DNA from: Ancylobacter rudongensis
Lineage (GTDB): Bacteria; Pseudomonadota; Alphaproteobacteria; Rhizobiales; Xanthobacteraceae
DNA: 64,000 bases
Assembly: GCF_900100155.1 (NCBI RefSeq)
Contig: NZ_FMTP01000010.1
Location: 50,108 to 114,107, forward strand
Direction of reading: 5' to 3'
Part shown: piece after piece, positions 1-9,474 of the stretch
How the letters are laid out: every line of letters starts with the position of its first letter
How positions within the stretch are numbered: position 1 is the stretch's first letter
Notes under the pieces: generated by a model
Database searches by the model: none
What the model was told of the DNA's origin: nothing
What the model saw: the letters and a program-made list of their open reading frames with translations, nothing else
Translations under genes and position numbers: made by a program

Positions 1-1
1 C

Positions 2-394
2 TTTCTCGACGGACGCCCGGACGCCGATCCTGAAGCCTTCTACGGCCCCGACACCTTCCGTATCGAGCGGAAGGCGCTCGAAACCCAGCCCTTCATTGAA
101 TGGGACCTGTCGGCGGCGATCGACCAGGAGGGCAAGCAGATCCCGGGCCGGCAGGTGATCCGCGATACCTGCCTGTGGCGCTACCGGATCTGGAACGAGA
201 ACACGCACGCCTTCGACTACGCCAAGGCCCAGTGCCCCTACGCGGGCCTTCAGTCCTACGACATTAACGACCAGCCGATCTCTGATCCGTCCAAGGACGT
301 GCCCTCGCGGCGGCTGAGCTGCTGCCGGGCCCGCTTCGGCGCCGGCAATCCGCTGCCCTTTGGCGGCTTCCCGGGTGTGGCGAGGACCAGCTGA
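2..394 (+). CDS. L: Minor tail protein L, C-terminal part (partial at left edge)
   Basis: Only the last 130 residues are in the window; the reading frame is open from base 2. In lambda, gpL belongs to the tail-tip complex and its C-terminal domain carries cysteines that bind an iron-sulfur cluster. Here cysteines occur in DTCLWRY, AQCPY and LSCCRARFG, which fits that domain. The stop overlaps the next start (ATGA), and the following genes are K, I and J homologues in lambda order. The order supports the call as much as the sequence does. Confidence 0.85.
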   Translation, partial: FLDGRPDADPEAFYGPDTFRIERKALETQPFIEWDLSAAIDQEGKQIPGRQVIRDTCLWRYRIWNENTHAFDYAKAQCPYAGLQSYDINDQPISDPSKDVPSRRLSCCRARFGAGNPLPFGGFPGVARTS

Positions 395-1167
395 TGATTG
401 ACCGTTTCCCGGAGGCGTTCGCCGCCGCCGCCGCGCACGCGCGCGCTGAGTATCCCAAGGAGTCCTGCGGCCTCATCGTCGCCGGCGTCTATCAGCCGGC
501 GGCCAATCTCGCCGACGACCCCATGAACGACTTCGTCCTCGATCCTGCTGTCATCAATCCGCTTCTGTTCGCCGGCGCAATGCGAACCGTTGACGCGATC
601 GTTCATTCGCATCCGGGCGGCCCGCACTGGCCCTCGAAGGCCGACATGGAAGGTCAGATCCAGACCGATCTTCCCTGGGCGATCATCCCGCTCGACGAGG
701 ACCGCACCTACAAGCCGCTGGTCTGGGGCGCCAGCACGCCGATCCCGCCGATGATCGGTCGTGAATTCGTTCATGGCGTCACCGATTGCTACTCGCTGAT
801 CCGCGACTGCTTCCGGTTGGGCGCTGACGCACTGGCCGCCCAGGGCGTCACGAATGCCTGGCCGTTCATTCCGATCGAGCTGGAAGAGATCCCGCGCGAG
901 GATAGTTGGTGGGCCGGCGACGCCGACCTCTACTCCGGCAATTTCGCGCGTATGGGCTTCGTCGTGGTGAAGATGCCCGACGTCCGGCCGGGTGACGTGT
1001 TCCTCACGAAGATCCGCTCGGAGAAGTTCAATCACGGCGGCCTGCTCGTCGGTAACGACCTGATCCTGCATCACCTTCCGGCCCGCCTCTCGCGCCGGGA
1101 GCCGGCCGGACTTTGGGGGCGCCAGGCTGGACTGTGGATCCGCTACGAGGGTCCGACCGATGCGTAA
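394..1167 (+). CDS. K: Tail assembly protein K: JAMM peptidase plus NlpC/P60 domain
   Basis: 257 residues with two catalytic domains, as in lambda gpK. The N-terminal Mov34/JAMM domain has E23 and a complete H71-x-H73-x7-S81-x2-D84 metal-binding signature. The C-terminal NlpC/P60 cysteine-peptidase domain has C132 (VTDCYSLIRD) and H214 (NHGGLLVG). Family members act in tail-tip assembly and may help open peptidoglycan during DNA entry. It lies between L and I homologues and overlaps both. Confidence 0.93.
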   Translation: MIDRFPEAFAAAAAHARAEYPKESCGLIVAGVYQPAANLADDPMNDFVLDPAVINPLLFAGAMRTVDAIVHSHPGGPHWPSKADMEGQIQTDLPWAIIPLDEDRTYKPLVWGASTPIPPMIGREFVHGVTDCYSLIRDCFRLGADALAAQGVTNAWPFIPIELEEIPREDSWWAGDADLYSGNFARMGFVVVKMPDVRPGDVFLTKIRSEKFNHGGLLVGNDLILHHLPARLSRREPAGLWGRQAGLWIRYEGPTDA

Positions 1168-1804
1168 GGTCCATCTGCACGGCTCGCTCGGCAAGACCTA
1201 TGGCCGCACGTTCGAGCTCGAGGTGGCGACGGCCGGCGAGGCTATTCGCGCGCTCTCGGTGAACTTCCCGGGCTTCCTGCAGACCATTCGCGACGGCGCC
1301 TGGCACATCGTGCGCGGCAAGAGCGTCGATAAGGGCTTCGACCTTGGCGAAGCGGAGATCGGCACGTTTCGGCTGGGTAAGGGCGATCTGCACATTGTGC
1401 CCGTTGTCGCCGGCTCCAAGCGCTCGGGCATGCTCAAGATCGTGCTGGGTGTTGCGGTCGCCGGCGCCGCCTTCTTTCTGGCGCCCGCTGCCGGCGGCCT
1501 GTCCGCCGCTATCGGCCCGGGCATGCTGTCCGGCATCACCTACGGCAATATGGCGATGTTTGGCGCCGCCCTCGCGCTTGCCGGCGCCTCGAGCCTGCTC
1601 TCGCCTGAAGAGAAGGACAACGGCGACGATAGCGGCTCCTTCACCTTCACCGGGCCCGGCAATGCCTATGCTCAGGGATCGCCGGTGCCGCTCGTCTATG
1701 GCGAGGTCATCACCGGCGGCGTGATGATCTCCGGCGGCATGGATGTCGAGCGCATCCCGGTCGGGAACGGCGCTTATGTCGGCTCCTATGGAGGCAAGAA
1801 GTGA
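1160..1804 (+). CDS. I: Tail assembly protein I
   Basis: 214 residues. The N-terminal ~85 residues (HLHGSLGKTYGRTFELEV, then AIRALSVNFPGF) match the ubiquitin-like start of lambda gpI. A Gly/Ala-rich hydrophobic segment (~residues 95-150) follows, then a short C-terminal part. In lambda, gpI is needed to assemble the tail tip but is absent from the finished virion. It overlaps K by 8 bp and shares its stop with the GTG start of J. Confidence 0.9.
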   Translation: MRKVHLHGSLGKTYGRTFELEVATAGEAIRALSVNFPGFLQTIRDGAWHIVRGKSVDKGFDLGEAEIGTFRLGKGDLHIVPVVAGSKRSGMLKIVLGVAVAGAAFFLAPAAGGLSAAIGPGMLSGITYGNMAMFGAALALAGASSLLSPEEKDNGDDSGSFTFTGPGNAYAQGSPVPLVYGEVITGGVMISGGMDVERIPVGNGAYVGSYGGKK

Positions 1805-4800
1805 ACGCCCATACCCCCATGGGCGCGCGCGCTCTTGCCGATGCTGTTCCTCTCGTGCGGGGCTCTGGCGGCTCCAGCAAGGGCGGTGCCGCTCCGAACG
1901 CCCCCAATACGCTGCGCTCGCGCGCCCGGGCCAAGTTCATTGAGGCCATCTCGGAGGGTCCGATATGGGGCCTTGTTGACGGCGAGCGCTCGATCTTCTT
2001 CGACCAGACCCCGATCCGAAACGCGGACGGCACCTACAACTTCAAGGATGTCATCTGGGAGGACCGCAAGGGCAACCCCGACGACGCGCACTTCACCGGC
2101 CATTCGGCCGTGGAGACGCCCTTTGACGTCGAGGTGCAGGTCAAGAACGCCAACGGGCCGACCCAGCGCACCATCGTTGATCAGAACGCCGATGCCGTCC
2201 GGCTGATCCTTCGGATCCCGGCTCTCTTTCGCGCGGATGAAGAGACCGGCGCCATGCTGCCGGCCTCGCTCTCCTACGCCATCGACGTGCGCGCCTATGG
2301 CGGCGAATGGCAGGAGATGGTGGTCAAGCACTGGTTCAACCAGAAGACCACCTCGCCGTTCCAGGTGGCTCACCGCATCGATCTGCCGTTCCAGGGCTCG
2401 CCCTGGGATGTGCGCGTGCGCCGGCTGACCGCCGACTCGCCGACCGACAAGCTGCAGAACGAGCTCTACTGGGAGAGCTACATCACCCTCGTCGAGGGCA
2501 AGTTCACCTATCCCTTCACCGCGGCCGTCGGCATCGAGGTCAATGCGGAGGATCTGGGCTCCTCGATCCCGGCGCGGTCTTACCATGTCAAGGGCCTGCT
2601 GATTAACGTGCCCTCCAACTACGACCCGGAGACCCGCATCTATTCGGGCATCTGGGATGGCACGTTCAAGATCGCCTGGACCAATAACCCGGCCTGGGTC
2701 TTCTACGATCTCATCGTCAATGACCGCTACGGGCTCGGTGAGTTCATCTCGGCGGCTATCGTCGACAAGTGGTCGCTCTATACAATCGCCCAGTATTGCG
2801 ATCAGCTGGTGCCGTCCGGCTACAAGAATGGCGACACGCAGGACGATATTTACGAGCCGCGCTTTACTTTCAACGGCGTGATCAACTCGCGCGACGATGC
2901 CTTCAGTGTGCTTCAGAGCATCACGAAGGTCTGGCGCGGCATGGGCTACTGGTCGCTCGGTCAGCTTTTCGCCACGGCCGACATGCCGGCCGATCCGGTC
3001 AAGGTGATCTCGCCGGCCAACATAATTGGTGGCGAGATCACCTATTCCGGCACCGCGATGAAGGCCCGGCACTCGGTCGTGGTCGTCTCCTGGAACGATC
3101 CGAACGACTTCTTCCGGCCGTCCAAGGAAGTCGTGATCAATCAGCAGATGCTCAACCGCTTTGGCTGGCGCGAGAAGTCGCTCCAGCTGACCGGCTGCAC
3201 CTCGCGCGGTCTCGCCCATCGATACGGTAAGTGGGTCCTCGACACCGAGCAGAACGAGACCGAGACAGCTGAATACCAGGCGAGCTGGGACCACGCCGAC
3301 GTCCGCCCGGGCGACATTATTGCGGATGCGAACCCTCACAGGGCGCGGGTTCGCCTGGGTGGCCGCATTGTTAGTCATCGCGGCCTGCGTGTCGAGCTCG
3401 ACCACGATTTCGAGCCGGGCGAGGGCCACACCTACAAGCTCAAGCTCACCATGCCCGATGGGGCACTGGTGACGCGCGACATCGCGTCCTTTCTCGATGG
3501 ACGCAATCTGCTGCTGGCGGACCCGTTTCCAGCCGAAGCCCTGCCGAATGCGATGTTCGCCATCACCGGCACGGACATCACGCCGCCTCTCTTCCGCGTG
3601 ATTGCGCGCGAGGAGGTTGAGCCGAACATCTTCAAGATCTCGGCGCTTCAGCATGACCCGCAGAAGTTCGACCGCATCGAGCGCGGCATCGTTTTTGAGC
3701 CGCTGCCGGTGTCGCGACCCTCGACCACCGTGCCGGCGCCGACCAATCTGTCCGTGCGCGAGACCGGCTATGTCACCAACGGCCAGAGCTACCACTCACT
3801 GCTGCTCTCCTGGACGCCGCCGATCGACGTCGTCACCCGCGGCTTTCTCGTCTCGGCCGACACGCCCGAGGGGCAGCACATTGTTCTCGGCACGGTGCAG
3901 GGCTCCTCGCTGGAGCTGAGCAACACTCTGTCGGGTGAATACAAGTTCTACGTCCAGACCATCAACTTCACCGGCGTCGTCTCCGATCCGGCGGAGTTCG
4001 TGTTCGAGGCCGCGGGTCCACTCGGCTTCGCCCCGCCCGTCGTCACGGATTTGCGGCTGACGGAGCACCCGACGGCGAGCGAGTTCGCCGGCCGCGACCT
4101 GCGCGTGACCTGGCACAACCTGTTCGCCAATTCGACCGATGCCACGAGCGAGGGCGGGGCGCCGGCGCATGTCGTCTCGCCGAACTACTCCCACAACGTG
4201 GTCAGCGTCTACCACGGCGGCACGGGCGAGCTGCTGCGCCAGGTGACGGTGCGCGCCGAGGAGTTCCTCTACGACTACGGCTCCAACACGCTCGACAATG
4301 ACGCCCTGGGTCGCGCCTATCCCTCGCGCTCCATCCGCATCGATGTGCAGGCGTTTGACGTCTTCGGCCGCTCCTCTGCCGTTGTCTCGCGGGTCTTTTC
4401 CAATCCCGTGCCGATGGCGATCGTGCCGAGCTACAATGTCGTCGGCTCGACCATCTTCCTGAGCTACTCGAAGGTCCCCGATCCTGACTTCGAGGGTATC
4501 CTGCTGTGGCGCTCGACCACGCCCGGCACGATCAATGTCCTGACCGACGCACCCTATTACGACGGTGCCAACAACCCGCTCACCATCTCTGGCGAGCCGG
4601 AGACCGGCTACTATTTCCGCATCGCCGCCTATGACGGCTTCGGCCCGGTCGATCTGAACTACTCGACCGAATTCACCATCACCACGCTGAGCGAGGGTGC
4701 TGATCTCGACCCCCCGGCCGTGCCGACGGGTCTTGCTGCGACCTCGGCCCTCCTGTCGAACGGCCGGGCCCGGGTGGGTGTCACCTGGAACGCCAACACC

Positions 4801-6486
4801 GAAGATGACCTCGCTGGCTATGACCTCGAGGTGCGCCAGAGCGGCGGCGCCTATGTCGCCTTTCCGACGACCACCAATCGCTACGAGTTCGATGGGCTGC
4901 CGGGCATCGTCTATCAGATGCGCCTGCGGGCCCGCGACAAGGCCGGCAATGCGTCGAACTTCACCGCGGTGCTCAACCACACCGCGTTCAAGGATGAGGT
5001 CGCGCCGGCGGCCGTGACGGCGGTCAGCGTGCAGCCGGGTCTGACCTCGCTCTGGCTGACCTGGACCAATCCGGCCGACGCGGATTTCGCCCATGTCGAG
5101 GTCTGGGAAGGCGCGAGCGCCCAGCAGTCGTCGGCGACCCTCATCGGCACCACCTCGTCGGGCTCCTTCCCGCGCACGGGCCTTGGGCACAACGTCCAGC
5201 GCTTCTATTTCCTGCGCGCGGTCGACACGTCCGGCAACAAGAGCGGCTTCGTTACGGCATCGGGCACCACGGCCCAGATGACGGCGCCCACGCGCTTGTC
5301 GATCAACGGCCTGGTGCTGACACCAAACAGCCCGGACGAAAACCGCGTCGCCTGGCCGACCTTCTCCATCACCTATGGCGAGCCCGGTCTTGCGCCGACC
5401 ACGCGCGTGGTCGCCGCCGGCAATGCGCTGTGGACGGCGAACTCGCTGCATCTCTTCTATGTCGAGGGCGAGACGGTTCTGCGCGCCAGCACCAACGTCG
5501 CCGACGTCTTCACCAATCGCGGCTACCTGATCGGCATCTACCGCGGCGGCACCGATGTGCAGCTCGCCGAGGGCAAGGCGATGATCGACGGCGCCAATGT
5601 GCTCGCCGGCACGGTCGGCGCCAATCAGCTGGTGGCGAACGACGCCATCATCACCAACACGCTGCAGCTCGCCAATGGCATCATCACCGACGCCAAGATC
5701 GAGAGTCTCGATGCGTCCAAGCTGAAGGCGAACAGCGTTCTCGCCGACACCATCCAGGTGGGCGGCAGCACGCTCGGTGACATCCGGGAGTGGGCAAGTG
5801 ACCCCGCGGCGCAGGTGAATGCCGGCGTGACCGCGATCGCGCCGGGCCGCATTCTGATCGGCGGCACGACCACCCTGTCGAACTGGATCTCGGGCTCCGA
5901 CGTCACCAAGATCGACGGTGGCTCGATCGCGGCGAATTCGATCGCAGCGAACGCCGTCACCATCGGCATGCGCGGCCTGACGCTCGAGGGTATCGAGTTC
6001 GAGCACAACAAGCCGGCGGTGAATGACGTCGCCTGGACGGCCGGCACCATTTTCTACACGGACGACACCGGCGCGAACGCATCGGCGGCGATCGCCGCCG
6101 GCTCGGTCAGCTGGACGGCCGGGATCGTCTATATCTACTGGACGCAGGGCGCGGCGGCGCTCTCGACCACGACCTCCTTTGCGACGGCGAACGCCGCCAA
6201 CAACGTGATCCTGGCGACCTATCGCGGCGCGGCGTGGCTGTTTGCCTCCTATGGCCGCACCGTCATTGACGGTGGCCAGATCAAGGCCCAGTCGATCGAT
6301 GCTGCCCAGCTGAAGGCTGGCTCCATCACGGCGCAGATGCTGAGCGTCACCTCGCTCTCTTCGCTATCGGCGAACCTCGGCACGGTCACGGCCGGCCGGA
6401 TCATGAGCGCCGACGGGTCGGTCGACTTCAATCTGGACGAGAAATACCTCGATTTCTGGTCCATGCCGCCGGGGACAGGCGCATGA
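1801..6486 (+). CDS. J: Host-specificity / central tail-tip protein J
   Basis: 1561 residues, starting at a GTG that overlaps the I stop (GTGA). The N-terminal half resembles the gpJ tail-hub region (NTLRSRARAKFIEAISEGPI, then WGLVDGERSIFFDQTPI). From about residue 650 there are several fibronectin-III-like modules, seen in repeated SWTPP, VTWNANTEDDLAGYDLEV and TWTNPADADF patterns. The C-terminal ~250 residues are rich in short hydrophobic/Ala-Gly repeats typical of gpJ-like trimeric tails. It forms the tail tip and usually helps determine the receptor. Confidence 0.94.
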   Translation: MNAHTPMGARALADAVPLVRGSGGSSKGGAAPNAPNTLRSRARAKFIEAISEGPIWGLVDGERSIFFDQTPIRNADGTYNFKDVIWEDRKGNPDDAHFTGHSAVETPFDVEVQVKNANGPTQRTIVDQNADAVRLILRIPALFRADEETGAMLPASLSYAIDVRAYGGEWQEMVVKHWFNQKTTSPFQVAHRIDLPFQGSPWDVRVRRLTADSPTDKLQNELYWESYITLVEGKFTYPFTAAVGIEVNAEDLGSSIPARSYHVKGLLINVPSNYDPETRIYSGIWDGTFKIAWTNNPAWVFYDLIVNDRYGLGEFISAAIVDKWSLYTIAQYCDQLVPSGYKNGDTQDDIYEPRFTFNGVINSRDDAFSVLQSITKVWRGMGYWSLGQLFATADMPADPVKVISPANIIGGEITYSGTAMKARHSVVVVSWNDPNDFFRPSKEVVINQQMLNRFGWREKSLQLTGCTSRGLAHRYGKWVLDTEQNETETAEYQASWDHADVRPGDIIADANPHRARVRLGGRIVSHRGLRVELDHDFEPGEGHTYKLKLTMPDGALVTRDIASFLDGRNLLLADPFPAEALPNAMFAITGTDITPPLFRVIAREEVEPNIFKISALQHDPQKFDRIERGIVFEPLPVSRPSTTVPAPTNLSVRETGYVTNGQSYHSLLLSWTPPIDVVTRGFLVSADTPEGQHIVLGTVQGSSLELSNTLSGEYKFYVQTINFTGVVSDPAEFVFEAAGPLGFAPPVVTDLRLTEHPTASEFAGRDLRVTWHNLFANSTDATSEGGAPAHVVSPNYSHNVVSVYHGGTGELLRQVTVRAEEFLYDYGSNTLDNDALGRAYPSRSIRIDVQAFDVFGRSSAVVSRVFSNPVPMAIVPSYNVVGSTIFLSYSKVPDPDFEGILLWRSTTPGTINVLTDAPYYDGANNPLTISGEPETGYYFRIAAYDGFGPVDLNYSTEFTITTLSEGADLDPPAVPTGLAATSALLSNGRARVGVTWNANTEDDLAGYDLEVRQSGGAYVAFPTTTNRYEFDGLPGIVYQMRLRARDKAGNASNFTAVLNHTAFKDEVAPAAVTAVSVQPGLTSLWLTWTNPADADFAHVEVWEGASAQQSSATLIGTTSSGSFPRTGLGHNVQRFYFLRAVDTSGNKSGFVTASGTTAQMTAPTRLSINGLVLTPNSPDENRVAWPTFSITYGEPGLAPTTRVVAAGNALWTANSLHLFYVEGETVLRASTNVADVFTNRGYLIGIYRGGTDVQLAEGKAMIDGANVLAGTVGANQLVANDAIITNTLQLANGIITDAKIESLDASKLKANSVLADTIQVGGSTLGDIREWASDPAAQVNAGVTAIAPGRILIGGTTTLSNWISGSDVTKIDGGSIAANSIAANAVTIGMRGLTLEGIEFEHNKPAVNDVAWTAGTIFYTDDTGANASAAIAAGSVSWTAGIVYIYWTQGAAALSTTTSFATANAANNVILATYRGAAWLFASYGRTVIDGGQIKAQSIDAAQLKAGSITAQMLSVTSLSSLSANLGTVTAGRIMSADGSVDFNLDEKYLDFWSMPPGTGA

Positions 6487-7805
6487 GCCTTGGTCAGTCC
6501 CTCGTCGAGATCAATGGCATCCTTCGCTACCGCACGGTGCTTCCTGGTTACAACGCCAAGGATCCGGCCCTCGATCCGCGCTATGTCACCTTCGACAGCA
6601 CCTGGCAGAATACGCTGAGGCTGATGGCGAGCGGGACAGTCGCCGGATCCAGTCTTTCGACGAGCATCTACCAGTTCCGGAACAGCGCGATAGGCGGCAC
6701 GGTCATTGCCAACCGCATCGTGCGTGTAATCCCGGTGCCTGGTGCAACTGTCAAAACGCCGGCCCTGGTGTGGGCGGTCGCACCAGCTGGTAACGTGCAG
6801 AAGTTGACGGTTGTCGGCAACCAAGTATTTCAGACCCCGGTGCCCTTTCAGAAGGGGTATCGCATGTGCTCGGTCAACTTGAAGAACGACGCCATTCATG
6901 TGTCGCCCTCCTACAATAATCGGGACTACACCTACCTCGTCTTCAAGACCGACCCGACAACCACCGAGGAATCGGGTGGGAACGGCGCGCGTATTGGCCT
7001 GCATCCGCTCTATGGTATGGGCGCGTTCTTCTCAAGACCGGGCTTCAATCATCTCACCTGTTCGCTCGATGACATGATGCTGACGAGCGCCCGCAACATG
7101 GCGCAGGTCTATGAGACTGGCTATGTGACGGTGGATGCAACCTATTCGGGGGAGCCTTTCGGCAATAGCGGTGGTGGCGGGACGATCGTGAACCTGCGCG
7201 GCTCCTATCCCGACTTTCCGCCTGTCATTGCCTTTCGGACCTCTACGGGCGCTATCAGCCGGCTGATGTCCGTCTTCTGGCTGAGCCCGAGCCAGATTTT
7301 GGTCACGGGTGCTTCGAGCGGCAATCAGGTTCGCTTTGCTGTTCTCTCGGCTACGCCCGACTACATTCCTGATCCCGACACGCGCGCGGTCAGGCGCGTT
7401 CGTATGGTGAATGGCTCACTCGACATCACCAAGCGAAACATCGACTGGTCGGAGGCGACGAGCGACGCGGATTTTCTGTTCCGCTCGAGCCGCCAGACAG
7501 CGCAGTTCAACGGTATGCTGCCCTTTCCGACGGTCCTGAACAGCGGCTTCTACCCGCTGCACACCCCTTCTCCGGCAGGCGCCGGCCCGCCCTTCGTGTT
7601 CATGCTCGCCTTTGAGGCGACCTGTGGCTGGTGGTGTGGCTGTGGTTATGTCGACACTCAGGATATCGTCGGTATTACCCAGCAGTTCAATCCGCGCTTC
7701 CGCGGCGCCGTGATCAGCAACACCCATTATCAGTGGTATCGCGACTCGCAATACAGCAACAACATCAACGGCTGGGTCACCACGATGAACATCTCGGACT
7801 TCTAG
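6483..7805 (+). CDS. Distal tail protein, probable receptor-binding protein
   Basis: 440 residues, start overlapping the J stop (ATGA). I recognise no domain. The protein is rich in Ser/Thr/Gly/Asn and aromatic residues with predicted beta character, with no signal peptide or membrane segment. It has a Cys/Trp-rich patch near residue 380 (TCGWWCGCGY). Codon usage looks less GC-biased than J, as often seen in host-range genes exchanged between phages. Its place directly after J, at the end of the tail operon and before a terminator-like hairpin, suggests a J-associated adhesin. Confidence 0.6.
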   Translation: MSLGQSLVEINGILRYRTVLPGYNAKDPALDPRYVTFDSTWQNTLRLMASGTVAGSSLSTSIYQFRNSAIGGTVIANRIVRVIPVPGATVKTPALVWAVAPAGNVQKLTVVGNQVFQTPVPFQKGYRMCSVNLKNDAIHVSPSYNNRDYTYLVFKTDPTTTEESGGNGARIGLHPLYGMGAFFSRPGFNHLTCSLDDMMLTSARNMAQVYETGYVTVDATYSGEPFGNSGGGGTIVNLRGSYPDFPPVIAFRTSTGAISRLMSVFWLSPSQILVTGASSGNQVRFAVLSATPDYIPDPDTRAVRRVRMVNGSLDITKRNIDWSEATSDADFLFRSSRQTAQFNGMLPFPTVLNSGFYPLHTPSPAGAGPPFVFMLAFEATCGWWCGCGYVDTQDIVGITQQFNPRFRGAVISNTHYQWYRDSQYSNNINGWVTTMNISDF

Positions 7806-7830
7806 GCGTGGCGCGATACCTCTGGCGATG

Positions 7831-7868
7831 AAAAGGCACGGCCGCGTGAGTGTTCTGCAGCCGTGCTT
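7831..7868 (+). terminator. Terminator-like hairpin after the tail operon
   Basis: GCACGGC (7836-7842) pairs with GCCGTGC (7860-7866) across a 17-nt loop. Flanking AAAAG and TTAT extend the stem imperfectly. It lies just after the last tail gene and before the lysis-cassette operator. There is no strong U tract. Confidence 0.5.
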
Positions 7869-7885
7869 ATGGACACTCCTCACCA

Positions 7886-7910
7886 TCTAATGTATGTGTG
7901 TGCATACTTA
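7886..7910 (+). promoter_or_regulatory. Weak -10 (TCTAAT) plus 18-bp dyad operator O1
   Basis: The dyad, read on the - strand, is TAAGTATGCACACACATA (7893-7910). A TCTAAT sits one base upstream, the same -10/operator spacing as in the stronger copies at 33841, 44331 and 59341. It would control the lysis cassette. No WYCCM element is seen 13 bp before TCTAAT. Confidence 0.6.
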
Positions 7911-7931
7911 CTTTGACGGGTGATTAGGGTC

Positions 7932-8234
7932 ATGCCAAGCGAGCCGAGCATCAGCCTGAACCAGAAGACGCTCGGCTTCTTCCTGGCCCTGGTCGCGGTC
8001 GTGACCCTGGGCTGGAACGCCGTCGCCTACTTCAAGGGCATCGAGCACAAGAACGTCGAGCAGGACATTCGCCTCGATCGCACCGACGAAGACCGACAGA
8101 TCCAGAAGGAGCTGATCAAGGAGACCGGCGCCCTCAAGGAAGCAGTTGTGAAGCTCACCGGCGTCATCGAGCAGGCGCCGGGCCGCAAGGCGGAGATCCG
8201 CCCCAGCTCGCCCTCCTTCTTCGGGATGCCGTGA
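7932..8234 (+). CDS. Small membrane protein of the lysis cassette
   Basis: 100 residues from ATG 7932; a GTG at 7920 is possible but has no good ribosome site. One transmembrane segment (about residues 13-33, LGFFLALVAVVTLGWNAVAY) is followed by a charged, probably coiled-coil domain (residues 40-85). It is first in the cassette, ahead of a two-helix holin-like gene, so it may be a holin partner or antiholin. That role is inferred from position only. Confidence 0.7.
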   Translation: MPSEPSISLNQKTLGFFLALVAVVTLGWNAVAYFKGIEHKNVEQDIRLDRTDEDRQIQKELIKETGALKEAVVKLTGVIEQAPGRKAEIRPSSPSFFGMP

Positions 8235-8235
8235 C

Positions 8236-8454
8236 ATGAAGCTCCTTCCGAACTGGCGCGAGATTCTCTTCAAGGCGTGGAGCGTGCGGCTCCTGATGCT
8301 CGCCATGCTGCTGACGGCCATCGAGGCCGTCCTGCCGCTCATCACCTTCATCCCCATTCCGCCTGGCTATTTCGCCGTCCTCTCCGGCCTCGTGACCGGC
8401 GCCGCCTTTGGCGCCCGGCTGCTCGCCCAGAAGAACCTCAGCGCCGGCGAGTGA
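8236..8454 (+). CDS. Holin-like two-helix membrane protein
   Basis: 72 residues. An N-terminal amphipathic stretch (LLPNWREILFKAWSVR) precedes two hydrophobic helices (about 17-38 and 43-63), ending in a short basic tail. Small proteins of this PNWRE...AWSVR type commonly sit next to phage endolysins and are annotated as holins. It starts 2 bp after the previous stop and directly precedes the endolysin. Confidence 0.72.
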   Translation: MKLLPNWREILFKAWSVRLLMLAMLLTAIEAVLPLITFIPIPPGYFAVLSGLVTGAAFGARLLAQKNLSAGE

Positions 8455-8488
8455 CCGCCCTGTAGCCCTTGCACCAACAGGAACCCTG

Positions 8489-9076
8489 ATGCCCGTCTCC
8501 AAGCTCCGTCCCACCAAGCGCGCCTCCGCTGCGATCGCCGCTGTCATGGCCATGGCGGTGTCGATCGGTGGCGCCCTGTTCGTGACGGCTCCTAACGGCA
8601 AGCAGTATCCCGCAGCCGTCGTGCTGGCCGCCGAGCACATCGTCAAGGACTGGGAGGGCCTGCACCTCACCGCCTATCGCGACATGGTCGGCATCTGGAC
8701 CATCTGCTACGGCGAGACGCTCGGTGTGAAGCCGGGAATGCGCAAGACCCGCGCCGAGTGTGAGGCGATGCTCTATGAGCGCCTCCATCGCGACTTCTAC
8801 CTCGCCATCGTCAAATGCGCGCCCCAGCTCGCCGCAGCGCCGATCTCCGTGCAGGCGTCCATGCTGTCGGGCTCCTTCAATTTCGGCGTCGGCGCCTGGT
8901 GCCGCTCGACCGCCTCGCGGCACATCCGGGTCCGGGCATGGCGTCCGGCCTGTGACGCCCAGACCCTCTTCAACCGCGCCGGCGGCCGCGTCGTTCAGGG
9001 TCTCGTGAACCGCCGTGAGATGGGCGATGCCCAGCGTCTTGGCGAAGGCGAACTCTGCGTGTCGGGAATCAAGTGA
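8489..9076 (+). CDS. Endolysin, GH24 lysozyme with SAR-like N-terminus
   Basis: 195 residues from ATG 8489 (ribosome site AGGAA 5 bp upstream). Cleaves peptidoglycan glycan strands. The P21-type catalytic triad is visible as E (WEGLHLT), D (AYRDMVG) and T (IWTICYGET). The N-terminus has a weakly hydrophobic Ala/Val/Gly helix (about residues 12-35), as in signal-arrest-release endolysins that wait in the membrane until it is depolarised. It is followed by i- and o-spanin genes. Confidence 0.92.
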   Translation: MPVSKLRPTKRASAAIAAVMAMAVSIGGALFVTAPNGKQYPAAVVLAAEHIVKDWEGLHLTAYRDMVGIWTICYGETLGVKPGMRKTRAECEAMLYERLHRDFYLAIVKCAPQLAAAPISVQASMLSGSFNFGVGAWCRSTASRHIRVRAWRPACDAQTLFNRAGGRVVQGLVNRREMGDAQRLGEGELCVSGIK

Positions 9077-9474
9077 TGCTGTCGTTTCTCGGTATTTCCC
9101 CGCTCAAGCTTGCCGTCGCCTGCGGCGCGATTCTGGTAGTCCTCGCCAGCATCTTTGGCGCCTTTTCCTATGTGCGCTCGCTCACCCGCGAACTCGCCAG
9201 CACGCAGTCCCAGCTCGCCGTGGAAACCCAGCTGCGTGAGCGCACCCAGGCCGAGCTCACCCTCGTGCGCGCCGCCCAGCTGAAGCAGATCCAGGACATC
9301 AAGACCCTCGACGCGCTCAATACGGCCTCGGCCGTCGCTTGGGGCGAGGTCGAGCGCGAGGTCGAAACCATCAACACGAAAGGGCCGGCCGATGCGCTCG
9401 CTGCTGATCTCAACCGTCTCAATCGCGCTGCTAACGGCATGCTCCGGAAAGCCGCCGGAGCCGGTGACCGCTGA
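9073..9474 (+). CDS. i-spanin (Rz-like inner-membrane spanin subunit)
   Basis: 133 residues overlapping the endolysin stop. One N-terminal transmembrane helix (about 10-32) is followed by a long coiled-coil periplasmic domain (about 35-115, rich in Glu/Gln/Leu heptads). This is the standard i-spanin form. The o-spanin gene begins inside its 3' end in another frame, as in lambda Rz/Rz1. Confidence 0.88.
   Translation: MMLSFLGISPLKLAVACGAILVVLASIFGAFSYVRSLTRELASTQSQLAVETQLRERTQAELTLVRAAQLKQIQDIKTLDALNTASAVAWGEVEREVETINTKGPADALAADLNRLNRAANGMLRKAAGAGDR

Noticed and set aside
1786..6006. Long - strand open frames (669 and 736 codons) opposite gpJ
   Set aside because: Arg/Gly/Asp-rich shadow translations of GC-rich + strand coding sequence; no ribosome site or domain, while the + strand reads as gpJ.
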